A stretch of 64,000 nucleotides of DNA, taken from the NCBI GenBank assembly GCA_013400115.1, contig VXBP01003843.1, positions 252,032 through 316,031 on the forward strand, given 5' to 3'. Shown piece by piece: positions 1 through 10,500 of the stretch. Under the pieces are notes generated by a model. The model saw nothing but the letters and a program-made list of their open reading frames with translations. It was not told the DNA's origin and ran no database searches. Origin of the DNA: Rhinopomastus cyanomelas. Its lineage: Eukaryota > Chordata > Aves > Bucerotiformes > Rhinopomastidae. Made by a program: the position numbers and the translations under genes. Every line of letters starts with the position of its first letter. Positions within the stretch are counted from its first letter, which is position 1.

Positions 1-650
1 GGCGAATGGCGAAGCCGGGGCGGCTCGGGCACGGGCACGTACCTGCGGGGTTCGACGGTTCGGCAGGACCGGGGGTTCGGCGGCGGCGGCGGGGCCGGGG
101 CGGGGAAGCGAGCGGCGGTTGAACGGCGGCCAGCTCTGCAGCGCTGGCCCCGGGCGGGGACGCGCCGCCGTCCCCGCAGAGACGATCGCGCTTCCCCCCG
201 CCTCCATGGCGCTGCGCTCGGGCTCTTCCAATCAGCCGGGTTCTGGGATCCGCCACCGGGAGCCGCCACCACCATCGGGAGCCTCTTCCCCGANTCTCTT
301 TCTGTCTTAATTTTTTTAAATGCAATTTCTCCAACTCCACCTTTGTTGTGCTGGGCGTCATTCCCCGCAGCCAATCCCGGGCGGGCAGCTGCCTGCAAAT
401 TACCGGCCAGCCAGAGCTGCCTGCAAATTACCGGCCACCCCCGCCTGGGACGATCGACCGGAGCGCTGCGGTCTCGAAGCCGCCATGGCCGCCGCCTTCC
501 CGGCTGCCCGTGCGCTACCGCCGAGCTCCGGCCATCGGCGCTCTGGCGGGCGGACAGGCTGCTGCGGGCAGAGCCAACGAACAGCTGCTGCAGGGCAGTG
601 GAGAGCAGGAGGTTGCGAGGACCCTCCTCCAAGAGGTGCAGCGTGAGGCC
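1..650 (-). promoter_or_regulatory. CpG-island promoter and first non-coding exon of a leftward gene (probably UBTF)
   Basis: The first ~650 bases are rich in C, G and CpG. On the minus strand a strong splice donor (CAG then GTACGT) has its GT at 41-42, so an exon ends at 43 and the transcript leaves the window to the left. No coding sequence is recognisable in this exon, so it is likely 5' UTR. A CCAAT motif lies near 370 (plus strand). Two exact 23-bp direct copies occur at 387-409 and 415-437. In mammals the gene whose 5' end faces the 3' end of SLC4A1 is UBTF, transcribed in the same direction; the orientation here agrees. The gene name is inferred from synteny alone. One undetermined base lies at 294. 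Confidence 0.5.
387..437. repeat. 23-bp direct repeat, two copies, in CpG-island promoter
   Basis: Identical 23-base copies at 387-409 and 415-437, start-to-start 28 bases. Each contains TGCAAAT followed by TACCGG. TGCAAAT resembles a POU/octamer core. The copies lie just downstream of a CCAAT box on the plus strand. Function is not shown. Confidence 0.7.
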
Positions 651-1307
651 TGAGAACATGGGGTCAGCTGGCTGCACCGGAACAGCTGAAATCTGGGAGA
701 TTTTGACCTATTTACTTGAGAAAAATAACCCCTAAACCTGGGTGAAGTTTGCCCCTTGGCTGATTTGGGGGTTCGGGGGGGAAGCCCAGCTGTGCAAGGG
801 GCTTATTTGGGTGTTATTCCCAAGCAGCATATCACAGCAGCTGTGCCGGCTAGAGACAGGCCCACTACATCCCGTAGTCCTGTCTCTAGCCGGCACAGCT
901 GCTGTGATATGCCAAGCTGTGCCAGCTGGCTTTGGTGCCAAACAGTTAATCCCCCCAGTTAAACTAAAAACACATATGTTTGTATTCATTCTGCATGGGA
1001 AGAGCCCTTAGCTGAGCTGGTTCCCCTAAAATTATGGGTGATGTCACTTTTGCAAGAGGGGGAAAAAAAGAAAATTGAACAAAATACTTAGAGACACAGG
1101 CCAGACATGTGAAAAATCAACTTCTTTTTTAAAAAAAAAATCCAAAAGCTGTGTGGATGATGGGGCACACAAATACACTGTGACAGGGATTCCCTAGATA
1201 TATGTCCCAAGTACTGCCCTCGTTGTGCTGAGCCCTCCCAGCAGCTGGCTTCTTACCACAGGAGGTTTTTTAATTGTAGTTGTTGAGTAGATTAAGTTTT
1301 TGCTTTT
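651..1307. other. Intergenic DNA between the CpG island and the first CR1
   Basis: No gene is seen. The stretch contains the long hairpin at 827-912 (listed separately), a purine run near 1050-1075 and an A-run near 1130. Confidence 0.6.
827..912. repeat. Long near-perfect inverted repeat (hairpin)
   Basis: Arms 827-860 and 879-912 are exact reverse complements over 34 bases. Inside them, 864-868 and 874-878 pair for 5 more bases after a 3-base bulge (861-863), leaving a 5-base loop (869-873). The total is a hairpin of about 86 nt with 39 paired positions. It could be a foldback element, a microRNA-like precursor or a local duplication-inversion artefact. No terminal duplications were recognised. 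Confidence 0.9.
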
Positions 1308-2020
1308 CATAGGACTACAAAATGGTTTGAGTTGGAAAGGACCTCAGAGATCATCTAGTTCCAACCCACTACCATGGGCAGCAACACCTCCCACCAGACC
1401 AGATTGCTCAGAACCCCATCCAACCTAGCCTTGAACCTAAACCAAGGGTGGAGCAGCCACAGCCTCACTGGGCAACTTGTTCCAGTGCCTGAGCACTGTG
1501 AGGAATCTCTTCCCAGTCTAAATCTGCCTTCCTTTAGCTTGAAACCATAGCCCTTGTTCTATCATGTCCTATCATCCCCCTTGTCCCTTGTTAAAAGTCA
1601 CTCTAGCTTTCCCATAGCCCCTTGAGGTTCTGAAAAGCTGCAATAAAGTCTCCCTGGAGTCATCTGTTCTGCAGTCTGAACAGCCTCAAATCCCTCAACA
1701 GCCTCAAATATCCTTATAGGATAGATACTTCAGCACTCTGATCTCTCTTGTGGCCCTCATCTGGACTCCCTCCGCTAATTCTGTGTCCTTGTATTGGGGA
1801 TTCCAGAACTGAACACAGTTCTCGGGGTAAGGTCACAAAGGAGCAGAGCAGAGGAAGAGAATCACCCCCTTGACCTGCTGGTAACACTACTTTTTATCCA
1901 GCCCAGGATGTAGTTGGGCCTTCTGGACTGAACTGGTGCATTGCTGTCTCATGTTGAGCTTCTCATCTCCTAACATCCCTAAATCCTTCTTTTCAGGACT
2001 ACTCTCAACCCATTCACCTT
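1308..2020 (-). mobile_element. CR1 LINE fragment (3' end, minus strand)
   Basis: The plus strand starts with the reverse complement of the CR1 3' end (CATAGGACTACAAAATGG, then GTTGGAAAGGACCT and ATCATCTAGTTCCAACCC). It continues through the usual CR1 3' region to about 2020. The element is truncated at its 5' end, as most CR1 copies are, and has no intact reverse-transcriptase frame. Confidence 0.88.
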
Positions 2021-3230
2021 CCAGGAAGTATTTGTGTTCTAGACGCAGGAAATATTATTTTTGCAAATAAAGGTGCAGTAAGAACACAACTGCCGCTTTT
2101 GAGAGCATGGGAGCTTTTATTTGTTTTTTCATGGCTCATTGTACAAACTCCACCATACATCCCAAGGAGACCCAGGGCTGTGACAGGCACAAAGCACCCT
2201 GTGATCCTATGGGCACCCTGCACCCCACCAGCACCCAACTCTCCCCTCTCTGGGTGATGCTGTGACATGACCCAGCTCTGTGCTCCCCCCTCATTAGCAA
2301 ACAAATTATGCAGCATATATTCTCCCTCCTTGTTTCCCCTTATTTTCCTTCCCTGCCAGGTCCTCACCACAGATCAGCCCCCATTTTGCTGAGTTAAATC
2401 CAATACAGATGAGAGCTTGACCTAAATTTCAACCCCCAAATTGGGCTGGACCCAGTGGCAGTGACATCACTGACATCTCCCAGAGAATCAAAAGCTCTTG
2501 AGTGGGAAGCAAGGACCAGGCACAGGCAGATACTTTAATCACCAGCTTTCAGAGGCAGGGACGGCAGCATGCAGAGCTCTCGCAATGGCCCCTGGAATGA
2601 CTGGACAAGCCACCTGAGTCTGGCAAAAGGACATGCAGCAGCCAGATATGCAGGCCTTGGGCTGGAAGACATTGGCCACATATCTCCATCTCCAGATGGC
2701 CCTATTTATTTATAGAGTTGGGAGATGGGCAAGTGGTTTCCATAGGGGCAGCAGCTCTGCTGGTTGCTTTCATTAATGAGAATAGCACTAATTGGTGTCA
2801 ATTGGGAGGGGTGCTCTGTGGCACGTGATACCACCATCCATGAGCAGTCCTGTGGCCCGCTAGGAGTGAGGACAGCAATGGCTCTGTGGCCAACAACAAC
2901 AGAGCGAGTGGGTGAGGGGGGCCTGAGCGTCCTGGAATGGCCTAGGGAGCGTTCAGTGGTGGCCGCAGTAAGGATCCTGGGATGACCATGGAGAGCATCT
3001 GGGGATGACTATCAGAAGCATCCTGAGATGGCTGCAGCCACACCAAGCATCCCAGGATGTCATGGCAAGCACCTTGGTACAGCCACGCTGAACAGGACAC
3101 TCCAGTGCTAGATACTTCCAAAGACTGCTGCCCACTCTTTAAGGTGGGGACAATTAAATAAAGTATCCCCTCCCAGCAAGTCTCCAACTGTAAAGCAAAG
3201 CCCCACTTTCTGTCTGACTTTCATTAATTC
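2021..3230. other. Intergenic DNA between CR1 and SLC4A1 3' region
   Basis: No convincing gene. A TTTATT (AATAAA on the minus strand) lies at 2114-2119. A degenerate ~30-bp repeat built on 'gcatcctgggatgac' lies at about 2965-3075. Short ORFs here lack recognisable domains. Confidence 0.5.
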
Positions 3231-3297
3231 CTTTATTAAAGCCTGCTACAGAGGTGGGTGGGGAAGGGAAGAATAAAACTCAATGCTCACAATGCAA

Positions 3298-3303
3298 TTT
3301 ATT
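3298..3303 (-). terminator. SLC4A1: Candidate SLC4A1 polyadenylation signal
   Basis: TTTATT on the plus strand reads AATAAA on the minus strand, about 1.25 kb beyond the SLC4A1 stop codon. Another candidate is at 3232-3237. Which is used, and therefore the 3' UTR length, cannot be settled from sequence. Confidence 0.35.
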
Positions 3304-4549
3304 TTGGACACATAATTGATAAAACTAAACCAACCCAAACCCAGACACAGATGCCCACATCCCCCCTACCCCCATGCTGCTTTTGGACTTCCTCCACTCT
3401 GATTTATGCAAAAAGGAGCAAATTCACAGATGCAGCAAATGCACCGGGATGCTGGGCCAGTTTGGGAGCAATCACAGCAGAAACAGGGCAAGAGGCAGCG
3501 AGCAAGCGAGGGGAAAATCAAGGAAAAACTGCACAGATTTAATTGAAACACTAAAAAAATAAAGATAATTGATACTAAGACTAATTAATCAGTGAATGCT
3601 GCCGGACTGGTCCATAGAGTTTAGGCCCTGACCAGGATCCTTTCAAATCAGCCTTTCTGGAAAACTGTAAATTTTTATATAGTTTCTAGTATGTACACAC
3701 ACACACACACACACAGACCCTGCGGCAGGCGGGAGCGCAGTCAGCCTTTAGAAAATAAATTACAAACTCCTGCAGTTGCCAGCATCGATACTGTACAGGT
3801 CACTCCTTGCAGCTGCTTTCTCTTTTTTTGGGGTTTTTTTCTATTTTAAGGTGCTCTTCTGTGTGGCCTTTTTGGGGATTTTGGGGTTTTTTTCAGCAAA
3901 TCTACCTGCAGAAGAACTGGTGTAATTTTTTTGGGGGCTATTTTTAGCATTGCAAATATCTAATCCTCTGGCTGGACTATTTACACCCAACTGTGGGAGA
4001 TGCTGGGAAGGCAGCCTGGGTGTTCTCGCTGGAGCAAGTGGTGCAGAAAGCAGGGGAAAGGGCTTTCTGATAGGGTGAAGTGTCTGTCCCAGCTGATTCC
4101 CATTAGCACTGGAAGTTTGTGTGGGGAAGAGGGGCTGGGTGTGGAGTGGTTCCCTGGAGGAGGCAGTGGGGTTTTGGGGGAATGGATGGAACCCATCCTG
4201 CTACATCACCATCCCCGTAGTGTCATCCTGTCACACTCCTGGGGTGGCCTTGGGGACATGATGGCAACATGGGGCATGTTGCCCTTGCCCCTTGAACACG
4301 TCGCCCAGCCCAGCCTGCCCCTTCACCAGTGGGTAGCAAAGTGTGGGCAGGATCACACCATCCAAACTATTTTTCAAAAAAGGAGAAAAAAACTAAAACT
4401 CCAGTCATGGGGTGCACATGTGGGGATGGAGCTCTGGTCATTTCCCCAAGTTGTCCTTCCTCACCCTGTGGCCCTAGACAACAGCAGTGGAGCGATAAGC
4501 AGGTAGGAGGCATGAGGGGCCAGGGGGCTGGGCAGGTGGCAGAAAGCCC
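3304..4549 (-). other. SLC4A1: Probable SLC4A1 3' UTR and flank
   Basis: This stretch follows the SLC4A1 stop codon (4550-4552) on the minus strand. It has no coding features. Its T-rich and TTTTTGGGG-type runs (plus strand 3820-3930) contrast with the GC-rich introns upstream. It includes an (AC)n microsatellite near 3692-3714. The 3' UTR extent is inferred from the candidate poly(A) signals. Confidence 0.4.
3692..3714. repeat. (AC)n microsatellite
   Basis: About eleven tandem AC dinucleotides follow 'gtacac'. Confidence 0.9.
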
Positions 4550-7500
4550 TTAGCTGGGCATCTGCACCTCGTCATACACATCCGTGCCCTCCACCTCTTC
4601 AAAGGTCACCGCAGCATCATCTGCATCCAGCTGGAGGGATGGGAGAGGGATATTAGATGCAACGGGGATGACAATGGGGGCTTAGTGTTGGAGATGGTAG
4701 GGATGGATGGGATAAGGAGCGGGCAGGAATGGGCACAGGATTGAGGACATGAACAGTCATAGAGACTGGGGTGGGCATGGGAACAAAGGCAGAGATAAGG
4801 CTAGGGACAAGGAATGAGAATGAGGACAGGGATTGGGACAGGACGAGGATGGAAACAAGAATGGGGTCAGACATGGGGGTGAAGGTAAGGACGAGGATAG
4901 GAACAGGCAGGGAAAAGCATCTGATAGAGTCAGGAACACAGATGAGGATGGAAACAAAGGTTGGGACAGAGATAGGGATGGGGACAAGAATAGGGACAGG
5001 GATGAGGACAAAATGGGAATGGGAACAGGGGTGGGGTTGAACACAAGGAGAGGGACAGCACTGCAGTTCCTCTCAACCCATGTCAGGGATACATACGCAT
5101 TTGAGCTCAATGTCTTGGAAGATCTTGGGCAGCAGGAAGCGCCGCAGGGGCACGGTGAGGATGAGGATGAAGGGCAGTGCCAGCGAGGCCGGGGTGGACT
5201 TCACCACCCACAGCACCACAAGGACAATGATCTGAGTGAAAGTGAAGAGGTGCATCCGCCAAGTCTTCACCTGTGGGATGAGGAGCCGAGCAGGGTCAGG
5301 GTGGTGGGTCCAGCACCCTCACTCTACCAAGGGTGCTGAGTTCTGGGGTAGGGCAGGACCAGTGTCCCAAAGACTCCAGTGTAGAGGGAGACTCCACTGA
5401 AGGAGGAGGCTCTTGGGGATCCCCAAGCAATTTCAGGCAGCACCATGGGGTTCTGCAACCCAGGACACCCCCAGCACACTAGGGGGCGTCATCCAGGTGA
5501 CATAGGACTCACTCACCCGAGTGACGTAGGGCTCCTTGGGGTGGTACTTGGGTGGCATCAGCAGGAGCAGGATGCGGTCAAAGAGCTGGATGCCAAAGAG
5601 GGAGGTGACACCCATGTAAAGGAAGATGCCGAAGAGCACAGCCAAAGGGATGTACTTCAGAATGGGCTCCATGAGGATGGAGATACCTGTGGTGGAGAAG
5701 AGGTTGGGGAGAGCCTCTGAGGGCACCTAGCCCTTGCTGCTTGGAGTGGGGGTACTCCCAGCTCACCGATTAGCACAGCCACCAACAAGCCACTGATGCG
5801 CTGCTCCTTGACCTCCAAGATCTGGGACTTGTCGCCAGGAGCAGAGGTCTTGCTCATGACAGTGAGGGCATTGGCATGGGTGATAGTGCGGACAGTGGTG
5901 GCACTGAGCCAGGGCATGCCAAAGAGGGCAGCCAGCCCCCCCATGGCCACAATCAGCAGAAGGTCCAGGTGGAAACCAGTGCCCTTCACCAGCTTCCTCT
6001 CGGGCTTGCTGACAATGAGGCTGCCAGGGACAGAGGAAGAGGAGTCAGTGGTGGCAGGTCCCCTTTCATCTCCATCCTGCCACACTCTAGCTCCCACCCC
6101 ATACCCTTCCCCAGTCCTCACGTGGTGATCTGAGTCTCAAGGAAGATGAGGATGAAGACCAGGATGGCAGGCACCACAGAGGCAAACATCATCCAGATAG
6201 GGAAGCTGTTGTCCTTCCCCACAGGGTTGATAAACCAGCCCCGGGCAGAAGAGTTGGTGACCTCCAGCCCTTTGGGGACATTCAGTTTCTGAATGGGAGA
6301 AGAGATGGGTGTGTGAAGGAGCAAGAACAAGCACCCAGTTCTGTGTCTGCTTGTTGAGGACATCCATTCCCCAACTAGCCTTCCCCTCCTTGAGCTCACA
6401 GACCTGTGTATATGTGTCCTCAATGAAGAAGTCCACCAGAGCCATGATGAAAATGGAGATGGGCACTCCAAAGTCCCCAATCAAGCGCCGGGCCTGTGGG
6501 GACACCATGACTATGATTGGAACCAACCACCCACCTGTATCCCCACTGTGCTGAGTAGGTCCCCCCACATCATGTCCCCACCAGCAGCGAGCTCTGTCAA
6601 AGACCTCTACAGGAGCATGCAATATGTTTGTCTGGTCTCAACCAGCCCCTTTCAAGAAAACCATCTCCACCAAGCCCCTGTGTTGCCACTGGGCCCACTG
6701 GAGTGGGGAGGGACATCACCATGACTCCCCCATCCACACCTTGCCGGGCAAGAAAGCACTGTTCTTGAACTTGCGGAGGAAGAAGGCCATGAAGAAGGTG
6801 CCAGCCATGAGGACAAGAGACAGCAGTGCTGTGTTGGGCTGCGGCTTCTTTGGCTCAAATGTGGTGTTTGTGTCGTATTTTCTCTGGAGTGGGTGATCCT
6901 TGAAGATCTGGGAAGGAAAGGAGAGAAAGGGTCAGGGAGGATAGGAGTGCCTGAACCCCTCCTGCCGTCCTGGGAGCCCCATGGCACAGTCTCAGTGAGT
7001 GAGTGGGTACAGGGTAGGTGCCAAGGTGACCAGCAAGGCTCAAGGTGTTTGTGGCTGTGACACTTCACGGGGGTGCACGGAGGCAGTGCAGTGTGATGAG
7101 GGGCCAGAGTGGGATGGGTCATGTGTCCTGTCCTCCAGCACCAGAAACATCACTGTGGGCACCCAGTGCACAGAGTGACACCATGTCATTATTACTGACC
7201 AGCCAGGAAGGCCTGAGTCAGGGAATGGGGCAAGAACTCAGGGCTCTCTGGGATATTCCTGTGCAAGTTTGCTGAAGCCCAGGTGGAACAACTCCCTGCT
7301 CCCAGATTCCTCTGTCAAGAGAAGCAGGAGCTTCTCTTGAAGCTCTCACCTCAGACGGGAGAGAAAACACTAGGAGATGCTGTCCCTCGCTGCATCCCTT
7401 GCCCAGCTCCCATGGTTTCTATGGAAACCCAGGTAATGACCACAATCTACATCTCCACCGTGGGACCCCTGCACCCCTCACCGTGACGAGCTTGGAAAAG

Positions 7501-10500
7501 GTCTCGTAGATGAAGATGAGGGAGATGAGGAAGGAGAAGATCTCCTGAGTGTAGCGGGACAGGTAGCGCACCAGGAAACTGCCCTCGAAGGCCACCACCA
7601 GCAGCACCAGTAGGATCATCCAGAAGCCAATCCAGACCCGGCCCACGATGTACTCCAAGCCACTGCTTTCACAGAACTGGGGAGCCAGAGGACAGCCTTG
7701 TCAGCCCTCTGCAGCCTCCAGCATAGGCACTCAGGAGGGCTGGATCTTGGGGCTTCATGGTGGCACTACATCTCATGTCTAGAAACTGGGTGGTGCTGGG
7801 ACGGGGTCGTGATCTCTTGGTGTGGTGGGACCCCATGTCAGATCACCCATGCAGCAGCACTCCAGCATCTGCCTTGCATCACCTGCATGGTATCACCCAT
7901 ATAGTGTCAGTTATCTGACATTAACCACACAGCATCATATACCTGTGCCATCACCCAGATGGCTCTACCAACGTGATTCACCCATGTGCCATCATCCACA
8001 TGGCATCATCCAAGTGTCATCACCATCATGACACCCCATAACAGCAGCACTGCGTGCCTCTGCCAGGACTGATGGGGCCATCATGAGCCCGCTGTGGGAC
8101 AGCTGATGGGAAAGGGATCACTCAGAGGCACAGGGTGGCACCCACCGAGAAGAAGGCTTCCTCGAAGACCAAAAGGGGCCCTGAGAAGCCAACAACAAGG
8201 AGGGGCTGGGCACTGAGGAGGCTGAAGAGGACACACTGGACACAGGTGGAGATGAGCAGCTCCGACACCCCCATCATGCCCTTGGTCTTCTCACCTGGCA
8301 GGGAGCAGAGTCAGTGGCTGCTGAAGGGGATGACACAGCCATGTGAACCCTCATCACACACTCCTCAGCACCAGGATTAGGGGTGCAATAACCCCTCCCC
8401 CAGGAGCGTCCCCAGGGGATGGTGCTACAGGAGGTGGCATTCTGTTCCCCCAGTCTCCAGCCCCATAACCAACTGGGTGATGTCCCCACTCCATGGCATG
8501 ACCCCAGTTTGTTCCCCTCATTACCCAGCAAGCCTCCAAAGGTGACAGCTGGTGACAGCGCTGCAAAGTAGATGAAGATGACAGCAGCCAGGCACTGGGG
8601 GCTGAGGGCGTCTTTGATGTCACTGAGGTATTTGGGGTACCGGCGGCAGATGTCCCTCACCAGCCCCCCAAAAGGTCGCCCTGTCCTGCGCAGGGGGTCA
8701 TCATCCTCTTGTGCTGGCTTATCAAGCCCTGGGGACACAAGAAGTGATCATGGGGAGGCCCCATATGCAAGGTGGCAGCTCAGGAGCCACAGGGACATGG
8801 GATCCCAAGGGGACCAGGGTGGTCCCCACTGTACCCAGCTCTTTTAGGAAGTCCTCTCCCGGCACCGTCTTGGGGGGCTGGTAGCGGCAGCGGAGCAGCT
8901 CATGCTGCAGTGGCACCAGGCTGCGGAGGAGCTGCTCATTGGGCGTTTCAGTGGGTGGCAGGACAATGCTGGCCTCCAGGAAGTCCTCCACACTCCTCAG
9001 CAAGTCCTGGCGGCCCTCAGCCAGGTAAGCATCACGGCGAAAGACCTGCAGGGTAGCCCAGGAACAGGGGTTCAGGTATCTTCAACACCTTTAGGTGCTG
9101 CTGAGCACTTCTCTAGCCTCTGAGCATCTCTGCAGTAATGTGACATTGTGGGGACTTGTATATATGGGGACATGAGGAAGAGCTTGGGAACACAGGGGCT
9201 TGGGGACAAGCATCATGGAACTACAGAAGCATGGGAATGCAGGGACACAGAAATGTGGGGACAGGGATGCATGTAGAGATGGGGGCAGGAGTGCACGGGG
9301 ATGTGGAGACTGAGACTGATGAGAGCACAGGTGTGTGGGGACAAGAGGACACAATGGCATGGGGCCACAGGGAGGGATGTGGCACAGGTGAATGAGCCCT
9401 ATGACAGGGTTCAGCCCCAGGGGCCCTAGGGCTGAGGACTTTGGGGCACTCTGAGAAGCTATCGCCCTGCATGACAGTGCTGGTGACAATGGCAGTGGCG
9501 GTGGCAGTGGGGGTCACATGGCAGGCCAACTGTACCCTCTCAGACATCATGGTGGCCACAGCACGGCCAATCTCGTGGTAGCTGACATTGGGGATGTCAG
9601 GGCCCAGGACCACGAAGAGGAAGCGGACAGGCAGAGACACGTCGAGAACAGCGTCCAGTGTCACTGAATCCTTCAGGCGCACAAAGGCCAGTGTTGGCAG
9701 CTCCAAGAAGGCTGCACAGCCTGCAGGGAGGATGGGATAGGAGCAGGGTCATGGAGGGCAAGCCATGGGGTCATGGGGTCATGAGGACTCAGGAGCGTGA
9801 AGTCATGGGGACGTCAGGATACAGAGACAAAGGCGTGGGACCATTAGAGGACAAGAGGAACTGGATAGGGGCACAAAAACATGAGGACACGGGCACAGGG
9901 TCATGGGGACACAGGGATTGATGGGCAGGGGAGTACAGAGATTTCAGGACATGGGGACATAGGCACAGGAGACAGAGACATGAGGACATGGGGGCACAGG
10001 GGAGTGGAGGGATGGTACGTGAGGACAAGGGACATAAGAGAGCAGCACTGAGCAGCCGCGCGATGGTGAGGGCTGAGCTGAAAACAGGGAAAGTCAAAAG
10101 AGACACAAGAAACGCAGCAAGTGAGTGAGTAGGCAGCAATGAGCAGAGGCCAAAGTTCCTCCTGTGTTCTCCAACAACCATCAACAACCTACAACAACCA
10201 TCCTGACCCTTCACCCACTGCTTTGATCCCATACCGACTGCCCTGACCACGTATCCACCCCCCTGACCCCTACTGGCCACTCACCCACAAGGACCAGTGT
10301 AGCCTCAGCATCCTCGGGGACCTTCTCAGGGAGCTGGGGTCTAGTGGGCCCCTGTTGCAAGCAGACAAATGGCAGGAATCAGACAGTGTCCTTGTCTCCT
10401 ATGTTGCACTGTGTCCTTTGCGTGTCCCCTGATATCCCAAGCATGTCCCCCACCATCTCCACTGTGTGACCCCACCATCATCTTCATGCACCCAGCCATC

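Noticed and set aside
4757..5339. Long overlapping open frames on both strands (M-G-M-G-T-K type and S-L-S-L-type proteins)
   Set aside because: They come from the purine-rich minisatellite in the last SLC4A1 intron; low complexity, mirrored on both strands, no domains.
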